Shown piece after piece: positions 8,589 to 18,079 of a stretch of 64,000 nucleotides of DNA. The stretch spans positions 1 through 64,000 of the forward strand of contig CBFHND010000001.1 in NCBI GenBank assembly GCA_965657085.1, in the 5' to 3' direction. Every line of letters starts with the position of its first letter. Position 1 is the stretch's first letter. This DNA comes from CBFHND01 sp965657085 (lineage in GTDB: Bacteria > Pseudomonadota > Alphaproteobacteria > Rhodobacterales > Rhodobacteraceae). The position numbers and the translations under genes were made by a program. The notes under the pieces were generated by a model. It saw nothing but the letters and a program-made list of their open reading frames with translations. It had not been told where the DNA came from and did not search any database.

Positions 8589-9779
8589 CTAGGGTTCGTG
8601 GAACGCCTCGCGCGACTTATACAGCGGCTTGAGCAGATATTGCAAAATGGTCTTGGACCCGGTGTGCAATTCCACCTCGGCCAACATACCGGGGCGGATG
8701 CGCACCGACCGCTGGCGCTTTGTCAGGTTCTCGGTATCCACACGCAGCGTCACCTTGTAGTGCGGTTCGGCCTCGGGGCCGCGGGCGCGTTCGTCCTTGA
8801 AGGTGTCCGCCGACACCAGCTTCACAATGCCCTTGAGGGTGCCGAAAATAGTGTAGTCATAAGCGCTGAGCTTGACCGTCGCCTCTTGGCCGGGGCGCAC
8901 GCCCGCGATGTCTTCGGGGGCCACACGCGCCTCAACGAACAGCTCTTCGCCCATTGGTATGATCTGCAGGATTTCCTCGCCCGGACGCACAACGCCGCCG
9001 ATGGTCGTGACGCTGAGGTTGTTGACGATCCCCTTCATCGGGCTGCGCAGAATGGTGCGGTTCAACTGGTCTTCGCTGGCTTTGAGGGTCTGGCGCAGGG
9101 TGCCAAGTTCCTTGAGCGTGTCGGAATAGGCCTGTGCGCGGTCCAGTTCGGTCTGGGTCACGATCTCGTCCAGCCGGATGCGCGCATCGGCGTGGGCCTT
9201 GCGGGCGCGAGTCACTTCGATCAACGCCACGATATTGCGGTCCAGCAAGTCTTCCAGCAGCGCCCTTTCCTTGGCCGCCTGATCCAGAACCCGTTGTGCG
9301 CCTTCGCGGCGGCTGACGTAATCGGATTGGCGCGCCTGCAACAGTGCGCGTTCCGAGGCGACAATGCCGGGCATCCGCGCAGCCAGAACAAAGGGTACTT
9401 TCACATCAAATTGCCCGGCCAGCTCGGCCTCGAGCCGCAAACGGCGGATATCCATGGCCGCAATCTGATCTTCCAGATCATCCACGGCAGATTTGAATTG
9501 CGTGCCATGCAAGCGGGCCAGCACATCGCCTGCCTCGACCACATCACCTTCGGCCACGGCCAGTTCGGCCAGAATACCACCTTCGAGGTTCTGAATGATC
9601 TGTGGACGCGAGGAGGAAATCATCGAGCCCTGTGCGCGCACAATCTCATCGACCCACGCAAAGGCCGCCCAAAGGATGAAGACTACTACAGCGCCAGCAG
9701 ACAGCCAGATCACCGCGCTGGGGCCGCGCATCTGCGTGCCGAGTTGCGCGCCGAGGTTGGTTTGCGACGCGGCGGTCAT
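8589..9779 (-). CDS. Type I secretion periplasmic adaptor (HlyD family)
   Basis: A 396-residue membrane fusion protein. One membrane helix lies at residues 23-43, followed by a biotinyl-lipoyl-like half-motif (IIQNLEGGILAELAVAEGDVVEAGD), a long coiled-coil hairpin, and the C-terminal beta-barrel region typical of HlyD proteins. It joins the inner-membrane ABC exporter to the TolC-like channel. The start overlaps the stop of the ABC gene by 4 nt (ATGA), so the two are translationally coupled. Length and domain order are normal for the family. Confidence 0.93.
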   Translation of the reverse strand: MTAASQTNLGAQLGTQMRGPSAVIWLSAGAVVVFILWAAFAWVDEIVRAQGSMISSSRPQIIQNLEGGILAELAVAEGDVVEAGDVLARLHGTQFKSAVDDLEDQIAAMDIRRLRLEAELAGQFDVKVPFVLAARMPGIVASERALLQARQSDYVSRREGAQRVLDQAAKERALLEDLLDRNIVALIEVTRARKAHADARIRLDEIVTQTELDRAQAYSDTLKELGTLRQTLKASEDQLNRTILRSPMKGIVNNLSVTTIGGVVRPGEEILQIIPMGEELFVEARVAPEDIAGVRPGQEATVKLSAYDYTIFGTLKGIVKLVSADTFKDERARGPEAEPHYKVTLRVDTENLTKRQRSVRIRPGMLAEVELHTGSKTILQYLLKPLYKSREAFHEP

Positions 9780-12013
9780 GCGATGGCCCCTTTCAGCGGC
9801 ACGGGGCTGGCCGCGTTGCCGATATGGGCCAACACTTGATCACGCGGTCCGTCGATCATCATGCGGCCCGATTGCAGCACCAGTGACCGGTTGGTCAGCG
9901 ACAGGATCGGAACACGGTGCGTGGCAATGATGGCGGTGCGCCCTTCGATCCACTTTTCCAGCCGTTCAACAAGCGCCGTTTCAAGTTTTTGGTCCAAGGC
10001 CGCCGTCGGTTCATCCAAGAGGCAAATTGCAGGGTCCTGCAGCCACAGCCGCGCCCAGCCGATGGACTGACGCTGCCCGATGCTCAGGCCCGCGCCACCG
10101 TCCAGAATATCCAAATCCAGGCCCTTGTGGTGGGTGCGCACGAACTGGCCCAGCCCCGCGAAATCCAGTGCCGCCATCAGCCGGTCATCATCGCGTTCCA
10201 GCATGGTCAGGTTCAGGTTGTCGCGCAGCGTACCGTTGAAGAGGCGCACATCCTGACCCAGGTAGCCCACCAATCGCCTCAGATCGCGCGGTTCGATCTG
10301 TGCCATATCCGTGCCGTCGATCAGAACCCGGCCGGATGTCGGCGCATAAAGCCCGCTCAGCAATTTCAGCAAGGATGATTTGCCAGACCCGTTTGCCCCC
10401 AGCACTGCAACGCGCTGTCCCGGCAGGATCGCAACGCCCGGAATGTCGAGGATCGGCGCACCGTCATCCTCATACCGGAACTGTACCTCGCGCAGCTCGA
10501 AATGGCCCTTCAGCTCTTCGCGGCGCAGATAGGTGCGCCCGTCTGCGGCGTCCTGTTCGGCGTGGGCGATCGCGTCCAGCCCATCAAGCGCCGCCTTGAC
10601 GTTGCCCCAACGCGCCAGCGTGCCTGCCAGCTGCGTGAGCGGCCCCAGCGTGCGACCCGTCAGAATGCCCACGGCAATGATTGATCCCACCGTAAATTGC
10701 CCGGCGAATACGAGGTACGTGCCCACGATCACGGCGGCGACATAGGTCGCCTGCTGCATCCCCTGGCTCCAGAACGTCAGGACCGAGGCCAGCTTGCGTT
10801 GTTCGGAGGACTTCATCGCGCTGAGGGTTGTCAGTTCCGACCACAGGCGCATCACCCGGTCTTCGCCGCGCTGCGTCTTGACCGTGTCGCGTTCAAAGAT
10901 CGCCTCGTGCAGCAGGCGCGAGGATTTGGCCGCGGCCCCTTGGGTTTCCTGCGTCAGGGCCATCATCTTCTTTTGCAAAAAGAACCCCGGCACGACCATC
11001 AGGATACCCCCTGCGATCAGAACCCACACGACGTTGCCCGCGATCGAGGCCACAAGCAGAAGGAACACGAAGATAAAGGGAATGTCGGCAATGGTTCCGA
11101 TTGTCGAGGCCGTGAAAAATTCGCGTACCGACCCGAATTCGCGCATCGCCGAAAAGGTCATGGAGGGCGATTGCCCCTTGAGGTCACTGCGCATGCCCAG
11201 AACCCGACCCATCAGGATATCGAGCACGGTCAGTTCGATCTGTCGGCCGGCACCATCCATCAGACGGGCGCGCGCGATCTTGAGGAACCCTTCCATCAAC
11301 AGCGCAAGACCGGCCCCTGCGGCCAACACCCAAAGCGTCGCTTCGGATTGGTGCGGGATCACCCGGTCATAGACTTGCAGGGAAAACAGCGCCACGGCCA
11401 CGGCCAGAAGGTTGGCCACGAAAGACCCCAGCGCGATCTCGGCCAACTGACGGCGAAAGCGGTGAAATTCGCCCCAGAACCAATGGGCAGGTGCTGCTTC
11501 GGCCTTGTGGGTCTTGGCCACGGTCTGCAAGGGCGCTTCGGCGCGTACGGTCAGACCGGCAAAGAAGGGCTCAAATTCAGAAATCGGCACCTGCGCGCGG
11601 TTGTCGGTGCAGGTCTTGTCATAGATGATCAGATCGCCGCGGGACTGACCCAGCACGAGGATCACCTGACCGCTGGTCATATAAGCCAGCGCGGGCCATT
11701 GGTCGGCTGTGAAATGCTGCAAGGTGCTGACCTCGGTCAGGCACCCGGCAGCCTCCAGCCCGCGGGCGATTGCTGCGGCTTCGACGCGGTCGGAAGCGCC
11801 CTGATCGGTGGCAAGGCTCATCGCCTCGAACACATCCGATTTCAACGCTTCGATCCCCAGAAGCCCCGCATAGACGGTGGCCAGCTCTGCGCGGGCGCGC
11901 AACCGATCTTCGAACCGGTTGGAATTGTCGGCCTTGGGTGGTGCCACCGGAGCGGCCTGCATCTTGGCGCGGCCGTTGCTGATGGTCAGGGTGAAGGGAC
12001 GTTTGGTGGTCAA
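9776..12013 (-). CDS. Type I secretion ABC transporter, permease/ATPase (LapB/BapC type)
   Basis: A 745-residue exporter with an N-terminal C39-like domain (residues 35-160) that lacks the catalytic cysteine, so it docks rather than cleaves its substrate. Six membrane helices follow (about 190-460). The ATPase domain has Walker A GANGSGKSS near residue 540, a signature reading LSIGQRQ, and Walker B ICLLDEPTAALD. This architecture is that of LapB-type exporters of giant repeat adhesins. It overlaps tolC (ATGA) and hlyD by 4 nt each. The obvious substrate is the Ig-repeat protein encoded just upstream. Confidence 0.94.
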   Translation of the reverse strand: MTTKRPFTLTISNGRAKMQAAPVAPPKADNSNRFEDRLRARAELATVYAGLLGIEALKSDVFEAMSLATDQGASDRVEAAAIARGLEAAGCLTEVSTLQHFTADQWPALAYMTSGQVILVLGQSRGDLIIYDKTCTDNRAQVPISEFEPFFAGLTVRAEAPLQTVAKTHKAEAAPAHWFWGEFHRFRRQLAEIALGSFVANLLAVAVALFSLQVYDRVIPHQSEATLWVLAAGAGLALLMEGFLKIARARLMDGAGRQIELTVLDILMGRVLGMRSDLKGQSPSMTFSAMREFGSVREFFTASTIGTIADIPFIFVFLLLVASIAGNVVWVLIAGGILMVVPGFFLQKKMMALTQETQGAAAKSSRLLHEAIFERDTVKTQRGEDRVMRLWSELTTLSAMKSSEQRKLASVLTFWSQGMQQATYVAAVIVGTYLVFAGQFTVGSIIAVGILTGRTLGPLTQLAGTLARWGNVKAALDGLDAIAHAEQDAADGRTYLRREELKGHFELREVQFRYEDDGAPILDIPGVAILPGQRVAVLGANGSGKSSLLKLLSGLYAPTSGRVLIDGTDMAQIEPRDLRRLVGYLGQDVRLFNGTLRDNLNLTMLERDDDRLMAALDFAGLGQFVRTHHKGLDLDILDGGAGLSIGQRQSIGWARLWLQDPAICLLDEPTAALDQKLETALVERLEKWIEGRTAIIATHRVPILSLTNRSLVLQSGRMMIDGPRDQVLAHIGNAASPVPLKGAIA

Positions 12014-13368
12014 ATCTGATCCCCGTCTGCAAGCACACCCAGAAGCCGCGCCATTTCAAGACGCAAACGGCGGGTGTCGTATTTCAGCGTGACTTCGGCC
12101 TGCTGGCGGGCAGCAAAGGTCTCGTAAACGCCGACCACGTCCATCACCTGACGTTGCCCGGCGGCATATTGTTCCTGAAACAGGTCAAGGTTGGCCTTGG
12201 CCTGCGCGGTCAGCCCACGCGCTTCGGCGACCTGACGATCCTTGGCCGCGATCTGGGTTTCCAACTTGCGTAGGGCGCGGTTTGCGTCCTCGTTGGCCTG
12301 GGCGACCTGACGGCCTGCGGCGACCTTGGCCTCTTCAATGGCACGCAGGCGGGCACCGGTGCCAAAGCCGATTTGCGCGCCACCGGCCTTGAGGGCCACG
12401 TTGCTGCCTTCGCCCACGGTCCCACCGATGCTCACACCCGGCAATTGACCCGCACGGTCAATGGTGGCGGCGGCAATGCTGCGGGTCTTTTCCGCCTCGG
12501 CCAGCGCCACGGGCAAGGGCTGGGCCGTGGCGGCGGTCACCGGCAGGGGCGGCAGGCCGCGCACATTGTCCAAGGGGCGAATGGCCATGGCGTTGAGTTC
12601 GGCAATCGCGGTGCCTGCGGCCTCCTGATTGGCGGCAAGGGCTGCACGGATCTCGCCCAGTTTCTGGCGGATGATGTTGAGGTCGGACATGTCGGATACG
12701 CCGCCGCGCACACGCTCGGACATGATGTACTCGAAATGCGCCATGTCCTTGAGTGTGACCTGATCGAGGGCGGCTTTCTCGCGGGCTTCGGCGGCGCTCA
12801 GGTAGAGATCAAGCCCCGTGGCCGCGCGGTCGTTGGTGTCCTGGGCCAGCGTGACAGCGGCCACTTCCACGTCCGCCTTGGCAAAGGCGCGTTCGCCCTT
12901 CTTGCGCCCGTTGTCAAAGATGACCTGATCGATGACGATATTGGCCACCACCTCAGAGAGGCTGGTCAGGCTGATCTGGGGACCAAGCGTGGGCAGCCAG
13001 TTCTTCGACGCCGCCTCGGCCCGAAGGCGCGCGCTGCGCAATTCGGACTCCGCGGCGCGGGCGTTGGCGGCCAGAACGGCACTTGCCACCTGATCATAGG
13101 CGCTGCCGCCGGGCAGCACAGAGCGCCGGGCGGCAAGGCTTTGAATGACCGTGCTGTCCGCGCTCAGCTTGTGGTCATAGTCGGTGTTGGTTCCGGCAAA
13201 TGCCGCCTTCTTCGGCGCATCGGCGGGGGCAGCCACATCGGTTGCCCTGGGCGTCGCCAGCTTCGAGACGAACCCGCCTTCGGCCAGATTGCCCATGTCC
13301 TGCAAGCAGCCTGAAAGACTGATCGCTGCTGCTGCGATGACCGCAGCCCGTGTTACACCATGCCCCAT
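12010..13368 (-). CDS. TolC-family outer-membrane efflux protein
   Basis: A 452-residue outer-membrane channel component. The signal peptide ends in a lipobox (SLSGC, Cys21), so it is probably a lipoprotein. Two OEP repeats follow, rich in long helices (for example RSARLRAEAASKNWLPTLGPQ and a late QEQYAAGQRQVMDVVGVYETF segment). The ATG at 13368 follows a GGTAGG ribosome site. The stop overlaps the exporter start by 4 nt. It is separated from the adhesin by 95 nt, giving the gene order adhesin, TolC, ABC, HlyD as in bapABCD loci. Confidence 0.92.
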   Translation of the reverse strand: MGHGVTRAAVIAAAAISLSGCLQDMGNLAEGGFVSKLATPRATDVAAPADAPKKAAFAGTNTDYDHKLSADSTVIQSLAARRSVLPGGSAYDQVASAVLAANARAAESELRSARLRAEAASKNWLPTLGPQISLTSLSEVVANIVIDQVIFDNGRKKGERAFAKADVEVAAVTLAQDTNDRAATGLDLYLSAAEAREKAALDQVTLKDMAHFEYIMSERVRGGVSDMSDLNIIRQKLGEIRAALAANQEAAGTAIAELNAMAIRPLDNVRGLPPLPVTAATAQPLPVALAEAEKTRSIAAATIDRAGQLPGVSIGGTVGEGSNVALKAGGAQIGFGTGARLRAIEEAKVAAGRQVAQANEDANRALRKLETQIAAKDRQVAEARGLTAQAKANLDLFQEQYAAGQRQVMDVVGVYETFAARQQAEVTLKYDTRRLRLEMARLLGVLADGDQI

Positions 13369-13463
13369 ATCCTACCCTTAACGTGCAGGTTTTATTATAT
13401 GTTTCCAGTGGCGGGGGCGGTTAGGCACGCTGACCATCCGCCCCTCGATCCCTGCCGGAAACC

Positions 13464-14429
13464 TTATCCAATCACCGTGTTCACGGTGATATCGTCGTCG
13501 ATGATCAATGTGCCATCGTTGCCCACTGTGTAGACATCGTAGGTTTGCCCATCGACCGTTGTTTGCCCGGTGCGCGTGGCCCCGGTAATCGTGACCGTAT
13601 CGTCCGCACCGCCGTGCACCGTCAGCGTGTCCGTGTCGCCCGAGAGGGCCACCAGTTCCGCTTCGGTGATCGACAAGTTGGCTTCTTCGGCGAACTGCAG
13701 GTCGATCTGGTCGATCGAATAGTTGCCAAGATTGCTATTGGACAGATCGACCGACGAATTTGCGCTTTCGTCGTCCAGAACCACATAGGTGCCGCTGGTG
13801 TTGCCCGCATCATCGGTGGCTGTCACCACGAGGTGCGATCCATCCGGCACGTCCGAGTTGAACTGGAAGTTCGTCTCGTCCAGTGCCGCGATGTCCACCT
13901 GGGTGGCGTTCACTTCGGTGATCGAACCGTCGGCGTTGACCTGCGAAACAGTCAGATCATAGGCGCTCATCTCGGTCGAGATACCGCGAATCCCGTCGCC
14001 GTCGCGGGTGTAGCTGGCGATGACAGGGCCTTCGGGCGCGTCAGTGTCGATGCGCAGCGTGTCGGTGATCGTATCGACGTTGCCGACCGCATCCGTGGCC
14101 GTGACCGAGATATTCGCGTCATAGCTGCCGGGGGTGATTGCAGTGGCGGGGATATCGATGCTCCAGTTGCCTGAAGCGTCCACCACGGCATTCATCACCT
14201 GCCCGTGGAAGTTCACGACCACGCCTGAGCCTATCTCGACCTGGCCACCGAGGCTGATGCCATCGCTGGCTTCGGCCGCGTTGACCACATTGTCGCCTTC
14301 AACCGGTGTGTTCTGGGTCAGGCGGTTGACCAAAGTATCCACGTCGACAGTATCGGTGACGGAGGCCACGTTGCCCGCAAGATCGGTGGCTGTAACGGTG
14401 ACATCCGTCGTATATTCACCCTCTGGCAC
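13464..14429 (-). pseudogene. C-terminal part of Ig-repeat type I-secreted adhesin, separated by an amber codon
   Basis: A 321-codon frame that continues the upstream adhesin in the same phase directly after a TAG at 14430-14432. It completes Ig-like repeat 6, holds repeat 7, and ends in an acidic non-repetitive tail (VDLSNSNLGNYSIDQIDLQF, then NDGTLIIDDDITVNTVIG), which is what a C-terminal type I secretion signal region looks like. Without read-through this part is separated from the rest, unless it is translated from the GTG at 14429, which has no obvious ribosome site. It may be a remnant, or the stop may be a sequence error. Total length with read-through would be 1067 codons. Confidence 0.75.
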
Positions 14430-16667
14430 CTAGCCGGGCGTGAAATTGGCGACCCAATTGCCGTGGGCATCCACAATGGCCTGCACGGTGGCTGTGCCAA
14501 GGGTGACCATTACGGTTGACCCAGCCTCGGTAGTGCCGGTCAACTGCACACCATCAGCACGTTCCGCACCGCTGATCATGTTGTCGCCTTCGATTACATC
14601 GGCGCTGACGGACAGGTTGTCCACGCGCGTGTCCACGTTGACACTGTCGGTCGCGGTCAGGGTGTTGCCTGCGCTGTCCGTGGTGGTGGCTGTGATGTCG
14701 GCGGCATAGGTGCCTTCGGGCACTTCGGCGGCGGAATAATACGCCTGCCAGACACCGCCGGCGTTGGCGACCACCGTATGCGTGACCGTGCCAAGCGTGA
14801 CCTGCACGACCGCGCCGGGATCGGCGGTACCGGACAGGACGACGCCGTCGCTGGCCTCGGCTTGGTTTATCACGTCGTCGCCTTCGATGGGTGCGGGGCT
14901 GATCGTCAGAACGCCTGCGTCCGTGTCCACGCGCACCGATTGAGTGATCGTGTCGACGTTGCCTGCTGCATCCGTCGCCGTGGCGGTCATGGTTGCGGTG
15001 TAGTCACCGGGCGCAATCTGGTCGCTGCTGAAAGTTGCGGTCCAGCTGCCATCGGCGGCCACTGTCGCGGCGCGCGTCACGCCACCAAGTTCGACCATGA
15101 CGGTCGATCCCGGTTCGGCGTTGCCTGTCACAACCAGACCAGCCTGCGCTTCGGTGGCGTTGATTACGCCATCGGAACCGCCTGTGGTCGACGTGTAGTT
15201 CAGGGTGTTCACAAAAGTGTCCACCTGAACCGTGCCGCTGGTGGTTGTCGAGTTGCCCGCGGCGTCCGTGGCGACCGCCGTTACCGTCGCATCATATTCA
15301 CCTGTCGGGATGTCGCTGGCTGCGAAATCGACGGTCCAGTTGCCGCTGGTATCGACGCTTGCGGTGCGCGTCACGGTGCCGAATGTCACCTCCACGCTTG
15401 CGCCGGGCTGTGCCGTGCCGGTCAGGGTCACGCCATCGGCCTGCTCTGCGCCGTTGATCACGCCATCGCCTTCAACCGTGCTGGTTGCGATCGTGACGTC
15501 CGTGACAGTATCGACCACCAAAGTGTCTGTAATCGTTGATGTATTTCCAACCGCATCGCTGGAAACGATAGTAATGTCGCTGGTGTATTCGCCACCGTCC
15601 AGCACGCCGGCCTGATAGGTGACTGACCATGTGCCGTCTTCGCCCACGGTCGTAGTGCGGGTGACGCCCTGCACTGTCACTTCGATCGATGCGCCCGCTT
15701 CACCCGTGCCAGTGATAACAACGCCGCTGTCCATGACCACGCTGTTGACCAGATCGCCGGTGCTGCCGGTGCCTTCGGTCACGCCGATGTCGGGTGGCGT
15801 GGTATCTATCAGGAAGCCGGGCCCATCCAGATCGGCAACCAGTTCGTCGCCGCGTGTGACCTTGACCGTAGTTTCAAAGTCACCATCGCTGGGGAAATCA
15901 TCGCCCTCGAAGGTGACCATCCATGTGCCATCTTCGTCGATGGTGGTGTCGCGCACCTTGTCGCCCGCGGTCACTTCGACGGTATCGCCGGGTTCGCCTG
16001 TCCCGGTGATCGTGATGGTGTGGGTGGTTGTATCGTCACCACCCACGGTGCTGTGGCTGTCGGGTTCATCCACCGTCGGATCGGCAGGGCCTGTGGGAAT
16101 GACAGGCGGCGTGCGATCATCTTCATCCACACGTTCGCCCGTGCCATCATCTTCGTTCAGAAGCGTCGCGCCAACAATCGCAGTGCCAGCACCAACACCC
16201 AGAAGGCCGGAACCACCAAGCAGGGCCGCGCCCAGCATCGAGACTTCGCCTTCGGCGGCCGCAGCAGACCCAAGATCGGCAATTTCCGTGCGCCCGAGAT
16301 AGATCAGATCATCCGAGGGGCTCCACTTGCCCCACTGTTCGGTCGGGCCGAACTGGGCATAAAGTTCACCATCCGTGGTCTCGACAAAGGCCACCTCGTT
16401 CAGGTAGCCGTCCGCACTGACGAACAGGCGGTTCGATGCGCCCGCGTCGTTGAAATAGTTCTCGATCACGATCGTGCGCCCATCGGCCAATACGATTGTC
16501 AGATCGTCCCCTTGCCGGCTGTACCCCTGCAGGTCCACCTGACGCAGATTGAATGAAATTTCCTGTCCCGCAGTCGCCTTAAGCACAAAACCGTTATTAT
16601 CGGCCGCCACGACTCCACGCTGCAATGCGCCCGCGCCATTGCGGACGACGAAATCAATCGCCTTCAT
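14430..16667 (-). CDS. BapA/LapA-like Ig-repeat surface adhesin, N-terminal part ending at in-frame amber
   Basis: 745 residues. Residues 1-120 match the BapA-type N-terminal prefix domain (MKAIDFVVRNGAGALQRGVV; DLTIVLADGRTIVIENYF), followed by a hydrophobic Ala/Gly segment near 145-170 and an acidic linker. About six Ig-like repeats of roughly 100 residues follow, each with EGDxxINxAExxDGVxLTGT, AxPGxxVxVTxGxVT and DxAGNxxTxTDTVxVDT blocks. Such proteins promote biofilm or surface attachment and leave by type I secretion. The stop at 14430-14432 falls inside repeat 6, where other copies have E, D, Q or A, so one base change (GAG or CAG to TAG) explains it. The encoded fragment lacks the C-terminal secretion signal. 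Confidence 0.85.
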   Translation of the reverse strand: MKAIDFVVRNGAGALQRGVVAADNNGFVLKATAGQEISFNLRQVDLQGYSRQGDDLTIVLADGRTIVIENYFNDAGASNRLFVSADGYLNEVAFVETTDGELYAQFGPTEQWGKWSPSDDLIYLGRTEIADLGSAAAAEGEVSMLGAALLGGSGLLGVGAGTAIVGATLLNEDDGTGERVDEDDRTPPVIPTGPADPTVDEPDSHSTVGGDDTTTHTITITGTGEPGDTVEVTAGDKVRDTTIDEDGTWMVTFEGDDFPSDGDFETTVKVTRGDELVADLDGPGFLIDTTPPDIGVTEGTGSTGDLVNSVVMDSGVVITGTGEAGASIEVTVQGVTRTTTVGEDGTWSVTYQAGVLDGGEYTSDITIVSSDAVGNTSTITDTLVVDTVTDVTIATSTVEGDGVINGAEQADGVTLTGTAQPGASVEVTFGTVTRTASVDTSGNWTVDFAASDIPTGEYDATVTAVATDAAGNSTTTSGTVQVDTFVNTLNYTSTTGGSDGVINATEAQAGLVVTGNAEPGSTVMVELGGVTRAATVAADGSWTATFSSDQIAPGDYTATMTATATDAAGNVDTITQSVRVDTDAGVLTISPAPIEGDDVINQAEASDGVVLSGTADPGAVVQVTLGTVTHTVVANAGGVWQAYYSAAEVPEGTYAADITATTTDSAGNTLTATDSVNVDTRVDNLSVSADVIEGDNMISGAERADGVQLTGTTEAGSTVMVTLGTATVQAIVDAHGNWVANFTPG

Positions 16668-16686
16668 AACACCACCACTCTACCTC

Positions 16687-16711
16687 GAAACACCGTTCTT
16701 TGCGGTGTTTC
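16687..16711. promoter_or_regulatory. Perfect 9-7-9 inverted repeat in the adhesin leader
   Basis: GAAACACCG and CGGTGTTTC flank a 7-nt loop, ending 20 nt before the adhesin ATG (16667). On the minus strand it could form a stable leader-RNA hairpin next to the ribosome site or act as an operator. No gene overlaps it. Confidence 0.5.
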
Positions 16712-16805
16712 ATAATTTTGCTTTTACCCGGCGCGGCCCATTTTTGTGGCTCTGCGCGAACGTCTTACTGACACAAGATGTAACGGATATGCGAATCAAG
16801 GGCTA

Positions 16806-16871
16806 GAGTCTTTTTGAGGGGAAAACACAATTTCGGCCCTCACAATGGAAATATTGTGGCACGAAAGACTC
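16806..16871. other. Nested inverted repeats forming a possible three-way RNA/DNA structure
   Basis: Outer arms GAGTCTTT (16806-16813) and AAAGACTC (16864-16871) enclose two further pairs: TGAGGG/CCCTCA (16815-16820 and 16837-16842) and CACAAT/ATTGTG (16841-16846 and 16853-16858). It lies in the 263-bp region between the divergent adhesin and glycerate kinase genes. The rest of that region shows no gene. Whether it is an RNA structure, an operator array or chance is unresolved. Confidence 0.35.
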
Positions 16872-16930
16872 AATATATGGGGGGTCGCAGCGCCTTGATC
16901 CGCAAGGCAATTCCATGTTCAACCTTTGGC

Positions 16931-18031
16931 ATGATCCAACGAGACGACCTTTTGCAGCTTTGGCAATGCGGTGTTGCTGCCGTTGCCGGCGATACCAGCG
17001 TCGCCTCCAACCTGCGTGACCACCCTATACCCGCGCCCGACACCATCGTTGCCGTGGGCAAGGCCGCATCGGCGATGGCGCGTGCCGCAGCGGACATGTT
17101 CGGCCCGGTCGAAATGCTGGTGGTAACCAAGGACGGGCATGGCGTCGATGCCCCCCCCCACGCGCGACTGATCGAGGCCGCCCACCCGGTTCCGAATGCC
17201 GCCAGCCTCAGTGCCGGGGCGGCGCTGGTCGAGGCGGTCGCCGCCTGCGGGCCGGGCGACCACCTTTTGATGCTGGTGTCGGGCGGGGCGTCATCGCTGG
17301 CCGAACATCTTGAAGATGGGTTGACCTTGCAGGACCTGACCGCGAAGACCTCGGAAAAGCTGGCCTCGGGTGCCGACATCGCCGAGATCAACGCCATGCG
17401 CCGCACGCTCAGCCGCATCAAGGGCGGCAAATTGCTGTCGCGCTTTGGCGGCACGCGGGTCACGACGTTGGCGATATCGGATGTTGAGGGCAACAGCCTT
17501 GGCGTGATTGGATCCGGCGTCGGGGATGCACCACCGGAGGCCGCGTTCGACTTCGAAGCACGCATCGTGGCCTCGAACGCGATTGCCCGACATGCGGTCG
17601 CGGATGCAGCCAAAGGGTCGGTACTCAGCAATTCCGAAAACCTCTACGAAGATGTCTCGACCCTTGCCCCGCGCATTGCGTCAACGCTGATCATGGGCGG
17701 TACTGGCCTGCATATCATGGGCGGAGAGCCGACCGTTGTTCTTCCGGCGAACCCTGGATTGGGCGGGCGCAACATGATGCTGGCCTTGATGATCGCGCGC
17801 GAAATCGCGGGCCATCCCAGCCTTCAGGTACTGGTCGCAGGCACCGACGGCAGCGACGGGCCAACCGATGCCGCAGGCGCGATTGTCGACGGCCGCACTT
17901 GGGAAGACAGCGGCCATGCCGCCATTGCGGGGGCGGCCCCTTATGACTGGCTGGAGGCGCGGCAGGCGCTGCTGAAACCCGGACCCACGGGCACCAACGT
18001 CATGGATCTTCTGCTCGCGCAACACGGCTAA
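16931..18031 (+). CDS. Glycerate 2-kinase (GckA/TtuD, DUF4147 family)
   Basis: A 366-residue kinase expected to phosphorylate D-glycerate to 2-phosphoglycerate, feeding hydroxypyruvate or tartronate-semialdehyde metabolism into glycolysis. Family blocks visible are VAVGKAASAMARAA near the N-terminus, LMLVSGGASSL near residue 115, and the C-terminal MGGEPTVVLPANPGLGGRN. The frame is open further upstream, with an ATG at 16877 as an alternative start, but MIQRDD at 16931 best fits the family N-terminus. The family is usually 410-430 residues, so this copy is on the short side. Confidence 0.85.
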   Translation: MIQRDDLLQLWQCGVAAVAGDTSVASNLRDHPIPAPDTIVAVGKAASAMARAAADMFGPVEMLVVTKDGHGVDAPPHARLIEAAHPVPNAASLSAGAALVEAVAACGPGDHLLMLVSGGASSLAEHLEDGLTLQDLTAKTSEKLASGADIAEINAMRRTLSRIKGGKLLSRFGGTRVTTLAISDVEGNSLGVIGSGVGDAPPEAAFDFEARIVASNAIARHAVADAAKGSVLSNSENLYEDVSTLAPRIASTLIMGGTGLHIMGGEPTVVLPANPGLGGRNMMLALMIAREIAGHPSLQVLVAGTDGSDGPTDAAGAIVDGRTWEDSGHAAIAGAAPYDWLEARQALLKPGPTGTNVMDLLLAQHG

Positions 18032-18079
18032 GACACCGGGCCGCTTGACAGAATCGGTGCGCGCGGAAACCGTCGCGCC

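Noticed and set aside
7998..9839. Long plus-strand open frame of 613 codons opposite hlyD and the sulfotransferase gene
   Set aside because: It is a GC-rich antisense shadow; the minus strand encodes well-recognised proteins with overlapping starts, and the plus frame has no family-like sequence.
10697..12019. Plus-strand open frame of 440 codons opposite the ABC exporter
   Set aside because: Antisense shadow rich in His, Gly and Arg; the minus strand holds the intact exporter.
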